NCBI GenBank assembly: GCA_036245805.1
Contig: BTRK01000004.1
Span: forward strand, 45,200,690 to 45,264,689
Direction of reading: 5' to 3'
Source: Pristionchus mayeri
Lineage: Eukaryota; Nematoda; Chromadorea; Rhabditida; Neodiplogasteridae
DNA length: 64,000 bases
Part shown: one piece after another, positions 53,401 to 64,000 of the stretch
Position numbering within the stretch: the stretch's first letter is position 1
Layout: each line of letters begins with the position of its first letter
The notes under the pieces: model-generated
What the model saw: only the letters and a program-made list of their open reading frames with translations
Databases searched by the model: none
What the model was told of the DNA's origin: nothing
Position numbers and translations under genes: made by a program

Positions 53401-56400
53401 AACACGAGTTTGTCGGGTTGTAAAATTTAAATTTTTCTTTTAATAAAATGATTGCAGAGCCATCCCGACTTCGCGCTGAAGGCGATCGATATCTACAAAG
53501 AGGTAAGTTCATATTTTTGTTATAATTAATTTAGCTAATTATTTAATTAACTAATTAAGGTGATGTACGAGACAGTCGTGTTGTACACCGCTGTCTTCCC
53601 TGATAATGAACTGGCGAGGAAGGACGTAAGTCGGCTACAGTACCCCAAGCGCACGAAGTAGTACACTACGCTAATTAAAGCGATGGCAAAACTGATCTAG
53701 TATCTATTTATTCGCCGAAAATGTCGCCTTTCGAATTCTGCTTTTTGAGCTGTACATTCGTGTTTCAGTGTTTCATTTTGTGGAGAGGGATTAGTATCGG
53801 CTAATCCTCCCCAGACCATTACCCTAACACTACAACAATACCTTTTCTTAGTTAAATTAATACCTACAGTACCTCTTCCGATACAGTAATCGTCCCATTC
53901 TCCTCAGGCATCGATCGATCCCCGCTGGGAGGCGTGGCCGGCGAGTGCGCCATCTGTCATACTCAGCGATTGGGCGAGCAGGTGAGGCGGAGGGACTCTC
54001 CGTTTTACATGCTCTCTCGTCGATCAGAAATTAGTGGTTGAAAGGAAAAGGACGTACAAAGTAGTAGTCCTCATTTGCTGACTGTTGGTAGTTTTCTTTT
54101 CGTCTTGTATAGGGCTAATATGTTTTAGTACGCAATGGTAAGTATGGAACAGTGGCCGATTTTTAAATTCCTCGAACATTGAAATGCTTGCAGAAACGTG
54201 CGTCGACTGCTGGAGTTGATCGAGCGGGCGGAGATGAAGTGAGTTTCAGGTTTCAGCTATGGAATTGGTGGGGAGGAGGACTGCTGGTGACGTTGAGTTG
54301 TACTTAATTGAGGAAAAACACTAATTAGTCATAATGTGATGAGCAGCCTACGTGACCGTTGTTTCTGTGTTTCTATCTTACAATTACTTGGAAAAGATTT
54401 CGACTGCTCAATAGTTTCTACGCTTATAGCATAAACAATTGAAATCAATTTCCGAACCATGACCAGTAGTATGTGCTTGTAGGAGAGTATTTTCAAAACA
54501 TGGTTCAAAACAATAATTATTTAAGATAAACAAATTTGTTTTCCAGGGCCGCCTTCGACCTTTCGTCCGTCTGGTCCGCTCTCATGTCCTTTGGTGCCTC
54601 TTTCGGTGAGATTTAGGAATCAGTTATCGATAGAGTATGAGGATGAGCCATTACAGCATACCTCATACAGATGTTTGATTGATGTTAGGATTACCGTAGG
54701 CCTATATTACGGTAATCGATATTTTCACCAGGTCGAATGGGTCTCGACTTCCGTCCGACGATCGCCCAGCACCTGCAGAGATTGGTAATCGAGAGATTCC
54801 GTGCGGGAGTCCGCGATGCGACCACCAGGTGATACGGTAGTCAGGGGATATCGATTAATCATACTACTTACAATTAGAGTAAGCCTTAACGATTAGTATT
54901 AAAATCGGGAGATAGATAGAGTAGCCCAAGTTGGAAATTGATCAATTCATGCAAGCCGGTTTGGGGTATCATAAGTTCACTTTCCCATTCCGACTTCGGT
55001 GTTACTCAGTTGCATTCTTATGAGCACTTGCAAAAAAAAACTTGCAAAATCTTCCACACTTCCTACCAGTCTAGAGGCTGTTCCTCGTTTCACGGAGTGG
55101 TTTTTTCAGCCTATACGATTTTCGAGTAAGGATTGAATAGCACTTTTCAATGGCTAAGCTGCAGTAATATCACATATAATTTTTTTTTTATTTCGTGCAT
55201 CTAGTGCAACATAGGCATAATTTCCCGTAGCGATATGCGCGTTGGCCAGCAAACAATTGCAAAAAAAAACAATTGAATGTAATATAATAGCCCTTAAAGA
55301 AGGAGTAACACGAAAAATCAGTTTAACGAGCCAATGTTGTGAGTATTAGTAGCGAGCAGTCCTATCATGAATCACTTTATCCGAAGTTTCACAGACAGCT
55401 CTGAGGCTCCTAGCGTACGCGCAAAGCTGATTGACAGCGCAGAGTAGTGGCTAGTTCATTTATGTTTCACTCACTCTACATAATTCTAGCTTCTTTTGGG
55501 TAAATTCAATACACTATCCCATTGCGAGCGCAATATCTTCGTGATGGGACTACCCAGCATTTATTCGTGTTACCCCTTCTTTAAAAATTAAGCACACACT
55601 AGTCTAGTCAGATGGTGCTTATTTTTTAAATGATTGTCAATCATAGCTCGAAAAGTATGTAGATATCGACATGCCAAAAAACGTACCCTCCATTAGCAAA
55701 CATATCGAACTTTTTTCATTTTTATCGGATCCATTGAATGAATAAATAAAAACGTGGTCCCATTTTGGGAAAACGTGCCGCAGCTGAGAAAAACCTACCG
55801 CAGTCTCAAAATCCGACTTTCACTTTATGATTCGCGGATACGTTTATTTTACCCAGCGATGAGCAAAAGATAAAAAGTGATACACTGTTGAATAGAGGAC
55901 GCCGAGAATAATCAGAATCATAAAAAATCGGCACGTTTTTCTCAAAAATAAAATTCTTAAAAATGTTAAACTATTGCGCAGCATGACTTTTCGATCTCTG
56001 TTGTCAATGCAAATTTTTGATCACTTACCGTAATCTTCAGACTCCAATCGGTGCACACGCTCAACGTGCACATGGCAGCATTCACGGGTACAAGCGAGCA
56101 CTACGCTGACGCCCAGCCGGGACAGGTGAGTACGGTAGAGAGGGGAGGGATACGATAGGAGAAGTATCGAGAACTGAGTTTTTCGAGGGTGTTAAGGTAA
56201 ACAACTAAAATCGGACACATAAGTTTGATGATGTGGATCGATCATGTGTAGAAGAAGCAGCAATCGATAGATAAATACAGTACCCTCTCAGGCGCCGACC
56301 CCTGCGCCCGAGCTTTCCGCGTGGGACGACCTCGCGGTGTACGGTAATGGTCTGCTGGAGGCGATAAATGGAATGAAGTGGGCTGCGTCGCCGGCACTGG

Positions 56401-59400
56401 TGAGATTGTCGATTTTTGTAATTATAAGGAAAATGCGAAGATCAGATTGTCTTTGGAGAAATCATTATGAGTGACTATCTGAGAGAACCGAGCAATTTCA
56501 CCTATTTGCCGTACAGAGAAAAATAAAGTACTGATTTTAAGATCTCCCTAGGGTTAACTTTTCACGTAGAGTTCGAAAATCAACCTTAGAAAGCCGTATC
56601 TCTGGCCCCTGATTTTATATGGCGCGCCTCAACACTGAGGTCGGTTTTTGTATCTTTTGAACGGCTTATGTAAACACCTTACCTATATAGTAATTCTGAA
56701 AGAGCTCGACGAGATAAGCATTTTTACTGTTAGAAGTGAAACGCTAGCTCACCTGGGAAAAACTTATCGCCATTTAAATTATCAAATTGGTTGTCGTAAA
56801 AATGTTACATGCCAGACGTACTTTTAAGTATGTTCATTAAATTCCTCGTGAAAAGTTATCCCTGAATGCAAATTTTCGCGCCAAAAAATACGAGGGGTCT
56901 GCCAAATAGAGGAAAAGGGATCAATTGTTAGGAATTTCAGGTTTTTCCTGTCTATCGTCTCCATTTTCACTATTTCGAAGCAGAGATGACGAAAAAATAA
57001 GTTTCAAGATTGGGGAATGTGAATTATCATCGAAAAATCCGTTTTTGAATCGTTCGAAAAATATAGGTTTTCGAATTCTCGATTTTGCTCAAATTTGGGC
57101 ATCTGAAAGTCTCGATTTTTGAATACATGAAGATGCGCTTTCGGCATAAAGTAAAGAATACTTCCAAGTAAATAAGAAAATGTACATATAAGCTTCTGTG
57201 CGCACTTCTAGATTCGGGTTTTTGACATTCAACATTGCAAAATTGGTGCTATCGACAAACATTTTATGATTGAAATTGACTGAAATCAAGTCAATTTGGT
57301 GATTTCACACCACAATGCAATTTATAATGCAAAAATTAAGCAACAAATTCGGCTCATTAGTACGTAAATACGCAATCAATTATTTTGACAAATCTAGATT
57401 TTGACTAAATTGGATCCAAAATATCTTTGAAAGTGGAGCAGCTGTCGAACATATTTTTGTTTAATATTACTAATCTACTACTCTCTCATATCTCACTATA
57501 AATTGCGATAGTTATCAGAGCGAATTGGCTGAAATTTCAGTGGGTAAACGTTGGGAAAATCGAGCCTTTGAGTCATTGTTTTTCCGAAATAAGATCTTCG
57601 CCATTTTTACTGCTTAATTTTTGCATTATAAATTGCATTGTGGTGTGAAATCACCAAATTGACTTGATTTCAGTCAATTTCAATCATAAAATGTTTGTCG
57701 ATAGTACCAATTTTGCAATGTTGAATGTCAAAAACACGAATCTAGAAGTGCGCACAGAAGCTTATATGTACATTTTCTTATTTACTTGTAAGTATTCTTT
57801 ACTTTATGCCGAAAGCGCATCTTCATGTATTCAAAAATCGAGACTTTCAGATGCCCAAATTTGAGCAAAATCGAGAATTCGAAAACCTATATTTTTCGAA
57901 CGATTCAAAAACGGATTTTTCGACGATAATTCACATTCCCCAATCTTGAAACTTCTTTTTTCGTCATCTCTGCTTCGAAATGGTGAAAATGGAGACGATA
58001 GACAGGAAAAACCTGAAATTCCTAACAATTGATCCCTTTTCCTCTATTTTGGCAGACCCCTCGTATGCGGCTTTTTTGGCGCGAAAATTTGCATCCAGGG
58101 ATAACTTTTCACGGGGAATTTAATGAACATGCATAAAAGTACGTCTGGCATGTAACGTTTTTACGACGACCAATTTGATAATTTTAATGGCGATACGTTT
58201 TTTCCCAGGTGAGCTAGCGTTTCACTTCTAACAGTAAAATGCTTATCTCGTCGAGCTCTTTCAGAATTACTATATATGTAAGGTGTTTACATAAGCCGTT
58301 CAAAAGATACAAAAACCGACTGCCCAACAGGGAGATCTTAAAATCAGTACTTTATTTTTCGCTGTACGGCCAATGGTGAATTCTCTCAGATAGGCACTAT
58401 TATGCACTTGCGTTATTGGTGAAACAGTGAAGTACACTGTGCACATTAGTTGGATGTGTGACCACGTGCACCGTATCTGAATACTATGTATCTATTTATT
58501 AATGTTAAAACGATGGAGTGACTGGTTTTTTTATTCCTCCTTGAACGTTTTTATTTTTTTGGCGACAAATGCTCACGAGACCAGCTTCCGTTGATTCTGG
58601 ACAGAGATGAATTAATCCTGAAGCCATGGATTGACTGGTTTTTTCCCACAATGGAACGTAAAGATATTTTGCTACTAAATTCTGATAAAGGAACATGCCT
58701 GTTATTATCCCTCCTTAATGCTTGGCACATATGTTTTATTCTTGAAACAGTGGAGTGACTGGTTTATTGCCTGAGCAGAATCCGACAATCGGGGCATTTT
58801 TTAAACCTCAAATGAATTTCACGATTGCGCGCATGTGTATGCACACTACATATTGCCTTAGTGCAGGAGTTTCCACCTTGCCTTACCGAATCAGTTAAAA
58901 GGAGCATCTTCTATGTATCGTCCCCTTGCAGCTCTCCTCCCTGCTCTCCTCTCTCCTTGATTCTCTCACTGCCTCCATGAGTTGGCTGGCAATGACCTTC
59001 GGAGGAGCGGATGGTGAGATTATTGATTTGAGTTATTTGAAAACAAGGCCAAGATCGGATTAGGCAGGGATAAATGATCGGGTACTAGAGTTAATGGTGA
59101 AACTGTGATGAACACAGTAGATCGCTCATTGGGTATTCGATCACGGATGAATGCAAATTTCATTAGTCAAGTGCATATCGTCGGGTATTAGTGGTATTGG
59201 TGAAGCTGGGAATAAAGCAGCAGATTACCGAATTGAAATATGAATTTTTGATCTCTGACTGAGCAGTGTTTCCATTGTTTAGTTAATTATTCGTTATGAG
59301 ACAATTTCTCTAATTATGGCTGAACCCTGTCTGTTCTCTAGCCTGTCAGACAGACACTAGGTCGAACGAGAATTATGACGGTATCAGTAATGGGCTAGGA

Positions 59401-62167
59401 AATATGACTAAAATTTTTTGCGACCCCTGGGTCATTTTTGCCGGGGGGTGACAACTGCACAACAAATCGCCGTACGCTTGCGGTTCGACGTAGCGATTGG
59501 GGAGTTGCTTCATTGTGACCAGTATGTGCTACCCTACATTTGCATATATAAATCTTGTTACCAGGCGAACATGAGTTTCACAGCAAATCAACGTATAGGG
59601 GTTCATGGAATGTTCATTTCCATGACCCCCTATACGTTGAGACTCGTGATCGCCTGGCAACAACATTTATATATGCACATGTAGGGTAGCATATACTGGT
59701 AACAATGAAGCAACTCCCCAATCGCTACGTCAAACCGCAAGCGAACGACGATTTGTTGTGCAGTTGTCCGTTGTGCAGTTGTCACCCCCCCATTTTTGCT
59801 TTGCGACCCTCCGGACCATGGCATTGACGTCACAGTGACGTCAATGCCATGGCTCCCCATTGCGACCCTCCGGGGCCCCGGACTTACGACCCCCGGACCC
59901 TCCCAATTTGCGACCCCCCAGTAAAAGTCATATTTGAAGCCCACCACTGGACGGTATGCCGCTTTTGAAATAGGTGAGAGAGCATGGTAAATTGAGAGAG
60001 TCAGACGGTTTCCTCTCTTCAGGCACTCCTGCCTCTCCTCACTTTCCACGTGCCGCACGACTGCTCGGCATCGATCTGGTGAGTAGGTGACGGGAGTGGT
60101 ACGGTAGTGGGAAAAGACACTAGTGATCTAGTGTGACCTGGTGAGTGGGTGAGGTGTACGGTAGTGGGAAAATATGCCTAAGTAGTGTTATAATGATCTA
60201 TTCGCTTTTGTTGTGCTCTCTCTAGCCATATTGACAAAGGTAGGTAATTTGAAAAGCATAATTTAATTTTCACAGTTTGACCATCTTGGTTGATGCGCGT
60301 GTCACCAATGCAATAACTGCGGAAGTAGTTAAAATCCGATGATTGTTAGCAGCAAAGCTAACTATTCAATAAGTTTATTTGTTGGCTAAAGATGGGGGCT
60401 AAAATGTTCCTTTGTGTTTGTACTGCCACCGGTGAATGCGGGAATCATGAGTAGCGTAAAACTAGGCAAGTCTGTAAAGACTTGATTCCTTGTCTTTTTC
60501 CATTTTGAGAAACAAAATTACAAACCTCGTAAATATGGAATTCTAGTCCGGTGAGAAGGTGCTTCTTGAATGCATGGAATGCTTAGGAATTAGGCCAATT
60601 AGGGTTGTCTCAATGGATCAGTCTTGACATATGAATATGAAATATTTTTCATATTTATTATAGTATTGCTTTTGATACCAATCACTTAGGCAACAACACT
60701 AACCTATTCAAGACTCTGAGCTGAACATAGGTGGGCACCTTCGAAGCCAGCTGTGAAACACCCCCGGTTTTCGGATTCGACACCCCCGGTTTTTGGAAAA
60801 TGTTGTCACAAAACGATCATTTGCGATCACCCTCCCCCCTTTTTTTACCCTAAACACCCCCGGTTTCCGATTTCCAGCTTCAACCCCCGCCCACCTATGG
60901 AGCTGAACAAAGATCGTTCGTTCAGATCCGTTTCCTCAACTCGTGTCTCCTCTACTACTTCCCCTTCGAATCGATCGGTCGACTCTACGGAAGTTCCGTA
61001 TCGAAGCAGCAATATGTGAGTAATGGAGGGGGGGGGGGGGGGATCTAGGGAAAGATCCTGGAAGTTTATTGTTACTGGATATCCTTATTTTTCCGACATT
61101 AATTTTTTGATAATGGTAATTGCAAAGTGCAATTTTATGGTTCCGAGAAAAGTATAGTGACCCCCCTGAGTTCGGGTTGCACGTACTCTTTACACAAAGT
61201 TTTTTTTGCGATATTAATAATAATTGTTTATCTGCAGCTGTCCTACGTGGATCTGAACGTGCGCGAGTTGATGGCAGCCTGTGATGGAACGAGTGAAATG
61301 GAGGAGGTCAGGGACGAGTGATCTTTGATCCTTGATCTCTCATCGTAGAACAATTGTTGTGTTATGTTCTCGGTCAACGCTGGAACAATCTCTTCCAACC
61401 AAATAAGTTAATTTGGGAAGCGGCCGCAACCTGAAACTGCATAGTCGGTTGACATAAATGTTTGTGTCTACTGTGCCAATAGATTAGCTTCCTGTAGGCT
61501 AGCGGCACACCACATCAATCGATATTCTACCAGTACCCGTAGCTCACGGTACCTATAATGTAGTCTAATATAAAAGGAGAAACTTACTGAGGCATTTCAG
61601 GTGCTCAACCCGATTCTGAACAAGCCTCGTCTCTCCTCACTCGATATCGACGCCGTTATGACGAAGAAGAAGGTGGAGGAGAAGGTCGAGGAGACTACGG
61701 TGGCCAGCCACAACGGATCGACAACTGACTCCATCGCTCAGCCACTGGAGGTTACGGTACCCGCTACCGTGCCAGAGCATGTTACTGTACCACCGCCTGC
61801 TGTTGCGGTCGTCCCTGCAACTGTGGAGGCGGTCGTGGTCCCGGCACCTGCCATTCCGGTGTCGGTTCCTACCGTATCCCATGAGGAGAAGAAGGAGATT
61901 ACGGTAGCACACAACGAGCCCCTGGAGAGTACGGTAGCCACACCGAGCTTCACATTGGAGGATGTGACTCAAGAGGAGGAGGCTGAGGGCGATTGGGGAT
62001 GGGGCGGAGGAGCGAAGAGTACGGTAGATCAGTCTACGATCGATAGTACGGTAGTGGAGAAGGAGCAGTGGGGATGGGACGAGCAGGGATCGACGGGTCA
62101 GGCGGATACTGTGCCGGCCCCGGTTACATCTATTCCCCCGAAGAAGAAGGGTGGCAAGGCCGACTAG
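50458..62167 (+). CDS. COG8: COG8, conserved oligomeric Golgi complex subunit 8 (20 exons)
   Basis: Exons: 50458-50521, 50795-50919, 51338-51430, 51698-51775, 52168-52275, 52527-52622, 52931-53038, 53458-53502, 53560-53625, 53908-53981, 54194-54238, 54547-54605, 54732-54828, 56041-56125, 56292-56399, 58932-59013, 60023-60078, 60926-61015, 61238-61306, 61601-62167. All phases fit, giving 704 aa. The N-terminal Dor1-like pattern is clear (LNEQIGDLAFNNYRTY, then EVPEITEEIKHFFEKA, WDVIGLPA, DLYIRTGYYDSAYAL). COG8 is a lobe-B subunit of the COG tether for retrograde vesicles at the Golgi. The last exon adds about 150 residues rich in V, P, T and E, with two WGW motifs (EGDWGWGGG, EQWGWDEQ) and a KKKGGKAD end; this tail is longer than I expect for the family. 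The exon 19 donor (GTCAGG) is weak, but the next frame stop demands it. The start after CTTGCAG could be a trans-splice site. Confidence 0.93.
54829..56040. other. COG8 intron 13
   Basis: A 1.2-kb intron starting GTGATACGGTAG and ending TCTTCAG. I see no element boundaries or genes in it. Confidence 0.7.
56471..58400. mobile_element. Long foldback element in COG8 intron 15
   Basis: CCGTACAGAGAAAAATAAAG (56509) returns inverted ending at CTGTACGG (58369), and weaker pairing extends outward (CTATCTGAGAGAA versus TTCTCTCAGATAG). The 1.9-kb palindrome is centred near 57475. The small mirrored reading frames at 57089-57289 and 57664-57864 are the two arms, not genes. Confidence 0.9.
59443..59794. 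mobile_element. Foldback element in COG8 intron 16
   Basis: GGGGGTGACAACTGCACAAC, GCGATTGGGGAGTTGCTTC and CTATACGTTGA-type sequences return inverted, ending GTTGTCACCCCCC. The arms are about 160 bp with the centre near 59612. A CG-rich stretch rich in GCGACCC units follows to 59925. Confidence 0.88.
61027..61043. repeat. Poly-G tract in COG8 intron 18
   Basis: About 16 consecutive G after the exon 18 donor, likely length-variable. Confidence 0.8.
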
Positions 62168-63016
62168 GATTACGGTAGATTACTGAATATCGATTTTTAT
62201 GTCAGTTCTCTGTGATGTTCCTTGAGTTCATATAAATTGTATATGAGAGGCGGTTCGCATAGTATTGTAAATATTTATTGTAATGTTTATCGGGAAAGTA
62301 TATAAATGATGTTTGATTAACATTGATCGTCCCACCTGCGACCTAGATGCGAGAGAACTCCGTCCGCGTCAGCAAATTAGTTGATGTGCCAAATTAGCTA
62401 CAGAATCAACCGCACTCTCCTTGTGCACCAACACATTACGCGTCAACATTGCCTAATCTGCGTCAATATTTACCCTAACCCGGCCACCCCTTCTGATTTA
62501 TCCCATGACCTAGCTGATGAAGCTCTTCCACTCCCCGGTCCCTTCTGGGGAGGCCTGCTCCCCCGAGAGTCGTCGAGAAGCATCTGACGCTGCCTGAAGC
62601 GGCGGCGCGCCACGATGAGTCTTGGAATTCGATTTGGAAACTGGAAGTAGAGACACTCACTTTTCATCCCGAATCGCAATTAATAAAGCGCGTGCTTATA
62701 CTAAGTGAGGACGATGAAGCACGAAAAAGCTTGTCTAGTTGAGAAAGTTGAGTGGCGAGTTAGGAAAGAGGATACATTTACAAAACGAAGACATTGTGCA
62801 CTTTCCTGAGCAAGAGGTTATTTCTATTCTACATCTGACTCATGATAGCTGCTGAATCAGAGTAGAATGACCGTTGATTGGAAGATTGGCAAGCGGTTAA
62901 GCGGCAACATTTATTATTGACCGAACAATAATTATGAACAAAACACAGCAACAACGATCAAACAATCCTAGGCATTCTTTGCAAGAGCTATCAACGAGAA
63001 TATTCATCAAGATAAT
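62168..63016. other. Convergent intergenic region
   Basis: 3' flanks of COG8 (plus) and the OXA1-type gene (minus). A CTGACTCATGATA at about 62828 matches the termini of the FB-CAC foldback family and may be a remnant. No gene seen. Confidence 0.6.
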
Positions 63017-63972
63017 CTAAATCATAGGTTTGCCGCTACCGGCTTTCTTGAACCTTTGCGCATCTTGAGACTTCAGGCTGGCCAGAGATGGAGGTGCTTG
63101 TGACTGTAAAGAATAAATTCGCGACACTTCTTGGATAATTAGCCTACCCCCACCATCCCTCTTCTAGCTCACTCATTTCTAGATATGTTCCCTGATTTTC
63201 GGTCCCTATAGGATTCATAAGAGAACAGAATAAACTTCTCACAGCATTAGAGCGGCTGGCCATAATTTCTTTAAATGCATTCTTCGGCTTGGCATATTTA
63301 ACGATGGGAGGAAGCTTCAGCATTTTCCGGATGGGCTCTAGTCGGAAGAGAACAGCGTATGCAAGTGACATCGCATTAGATGCGCACCTTAAAGAAACAT
63401 GTGCATATGTGGGCAGGGATTGTTGCACAAACCAGGAGGGTTATCTCTAGTTCGGTCATGGAACCGGCACCGTTTATGGGAATTTAAACCCTAAACTCGT
63501 AATAAGCGCTATCCAACAACCATAAGGGTCTTGCTGCTAGCAGGGCAATAGTTCGGATGAGAACTATGACGTCATGCCGCCTTTGATATGGCAAAGGAGG
63601 CATGACATCATAGTTCTCATCCGACGCAGTGCCCACGTTGGAACTTCAAGTGTCTACAAAATCAAAAACTACTTACCAATATACGCAAAGTCCACTTCCG
63701 AACTGCGTGCTTACGGCGAAGACTATAACAGGTAGACCATATAGCATGCCTGCTCTCATATAGGGTCCCATTGTGTCCGACGACTGACCCATTTCGATTC
63801 CAACTCTTAAAGAGCGAATATTTGATCACGTTTGATAGCCAAAATACTAAACAAACCTTGAAACGATTGCCAGTGTTGCGGCCGACAGCAGAGGCAGGAC
63901 GTAATAGGGATCAGCGAGTGTGAGGTCAGTGAACCACAGCGTTCCTCCGGTAGACAAACCAGGGTAGTTCAC
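63017..63972 (-). CDS. OXA1L: OXA1-type mitochondrial inner membrane insertase, C-terminal part
   Basis: Exons 63972-63857, 63805-63677, 63387-63243 and 63103-63017 splice in phase; the 5' part lies beyond the window end. The first exon here reads NYPGLSTGGTLWFTDLT and DPYYVLPLLSAATL, the signature loop and membrane segment of the Oxa1/YidC/Alb3 family. The second holds another membrane stretch (GLPVIVFAVSTQFGSGLCVYW), and the third the last one (CASNAMSLAYAVLF) followed by a basic tail (RKMLKLPPIVKYAKPKNAFK). OXA1 inserts mitochondrially encoded and some imported proteins into the inner membrane, and its basic tail contacts the ribosome. Intron between the second and third exons carries a family B MITE. 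Convergent with COG8. Confidence 0.92.
63545..63635. mobile_element. MITE family B copy in OXA1-type gene intron
   Basis: GGATGAGAACTATGACGTCA TGCCGCCTTTGA and inverse GCATGACATCATAGTTCTCA with AGTGCCC at the right edge. Confidence 0.92.
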
Positions 63973-64000
63973 CTGATTAGATTAAGAATCTCTGTATTGA

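Noticed and set aside
56925..57864. Pairs of mirrored short frames (65-66 codons) in COG8 intron 15
   Set aside because: They are the two arms of the foldback element read in opposite directions, not duplicated genes.
1..64000. CRISPR arrays, rRNA genes, prokaryotic operons
   Set aside because: No regularly spaced direct repeats with unique spacers and no rRNA signature; every gene is spliced and eukaryotic.

Overview
This window is nuclear DNA from an invertebrate animal, most likely a nematode and plausibly a diplogastrid such as Pristionchus (inference). Genes are cut into many short exons with mostly compact introns, repeat elements are dense, and the 7-mer TACGGTA and its relatives recur everywhere. 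I read five host genes by splicing exons whose phases fit throughout; all five models were assembled by eye. They are a metallophosphoesterase of the MPPE1/PGAP5/Cdc1 type (minus, 8526-19156, 12 exons, 334 aa), a divergent histone H2A variant (minus, 20032-21384, 3 exons, 132 aa), a RIG-I-like/Dicer-related helicase (minus, 23768-48331, 26 exons, 901 aa), COG8 of the Golgi COG complex (plus, 50458-62167, 20 exons, 704 aa), and the C-terminal part of an OXA1-type mitochondrial insertase (minus, 63017-63972, 5' end outside the window).

Layout. 1-8.5 kb is a graveyard of partial duplicates of the metallophosphoesterase: three extra copies of exon 3, one of exon 4 and two of the terminal exon. 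A broader old duplication pairs about 1-4760 with about 7955-11600, and one arm of it carries a transposon with an 8-bp target duplication whose empty site is preserved in the other arm. 8.5-21.4 kb holds the metallophosphoesterase and H2A genes. 21.8-23.7 kb is a long palindromic element. 23.8-48.3 kb is the helicase gene. COG8 and the insertase fill the rest and converge on each other.

The largest feature is an 11.7-kb Ty3/Gypsy-type LTR retrotransposon (24739-36457), lying antisense inside the penultimate-domain intron of the helicase gene. That intron reads as a GC-AG intron of about 12.3 kb, between the two halves of the RNA-binding C-terminal domain. The retrotransposon is itself split by an RTE-type LINE (30223-33143) with a perfect 12-bp target duplication. 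The LTRs are nearly identical, yet gag has an in-frame amber codon and the reverse transcriptase active site reads YIDY. Unusual parts are a run of hairpins sharing the loop GTGGC in the LTR, and an unrecognised domain after integrase ending in an RG-rich stretch plus a third zinc knuckle.

Most introns of the helicase carry a different palindromic element (MITE or foldback), often making up most of the intron. Several families recur, including one of about 85 bp that carries the palindrome TGACGTCA.
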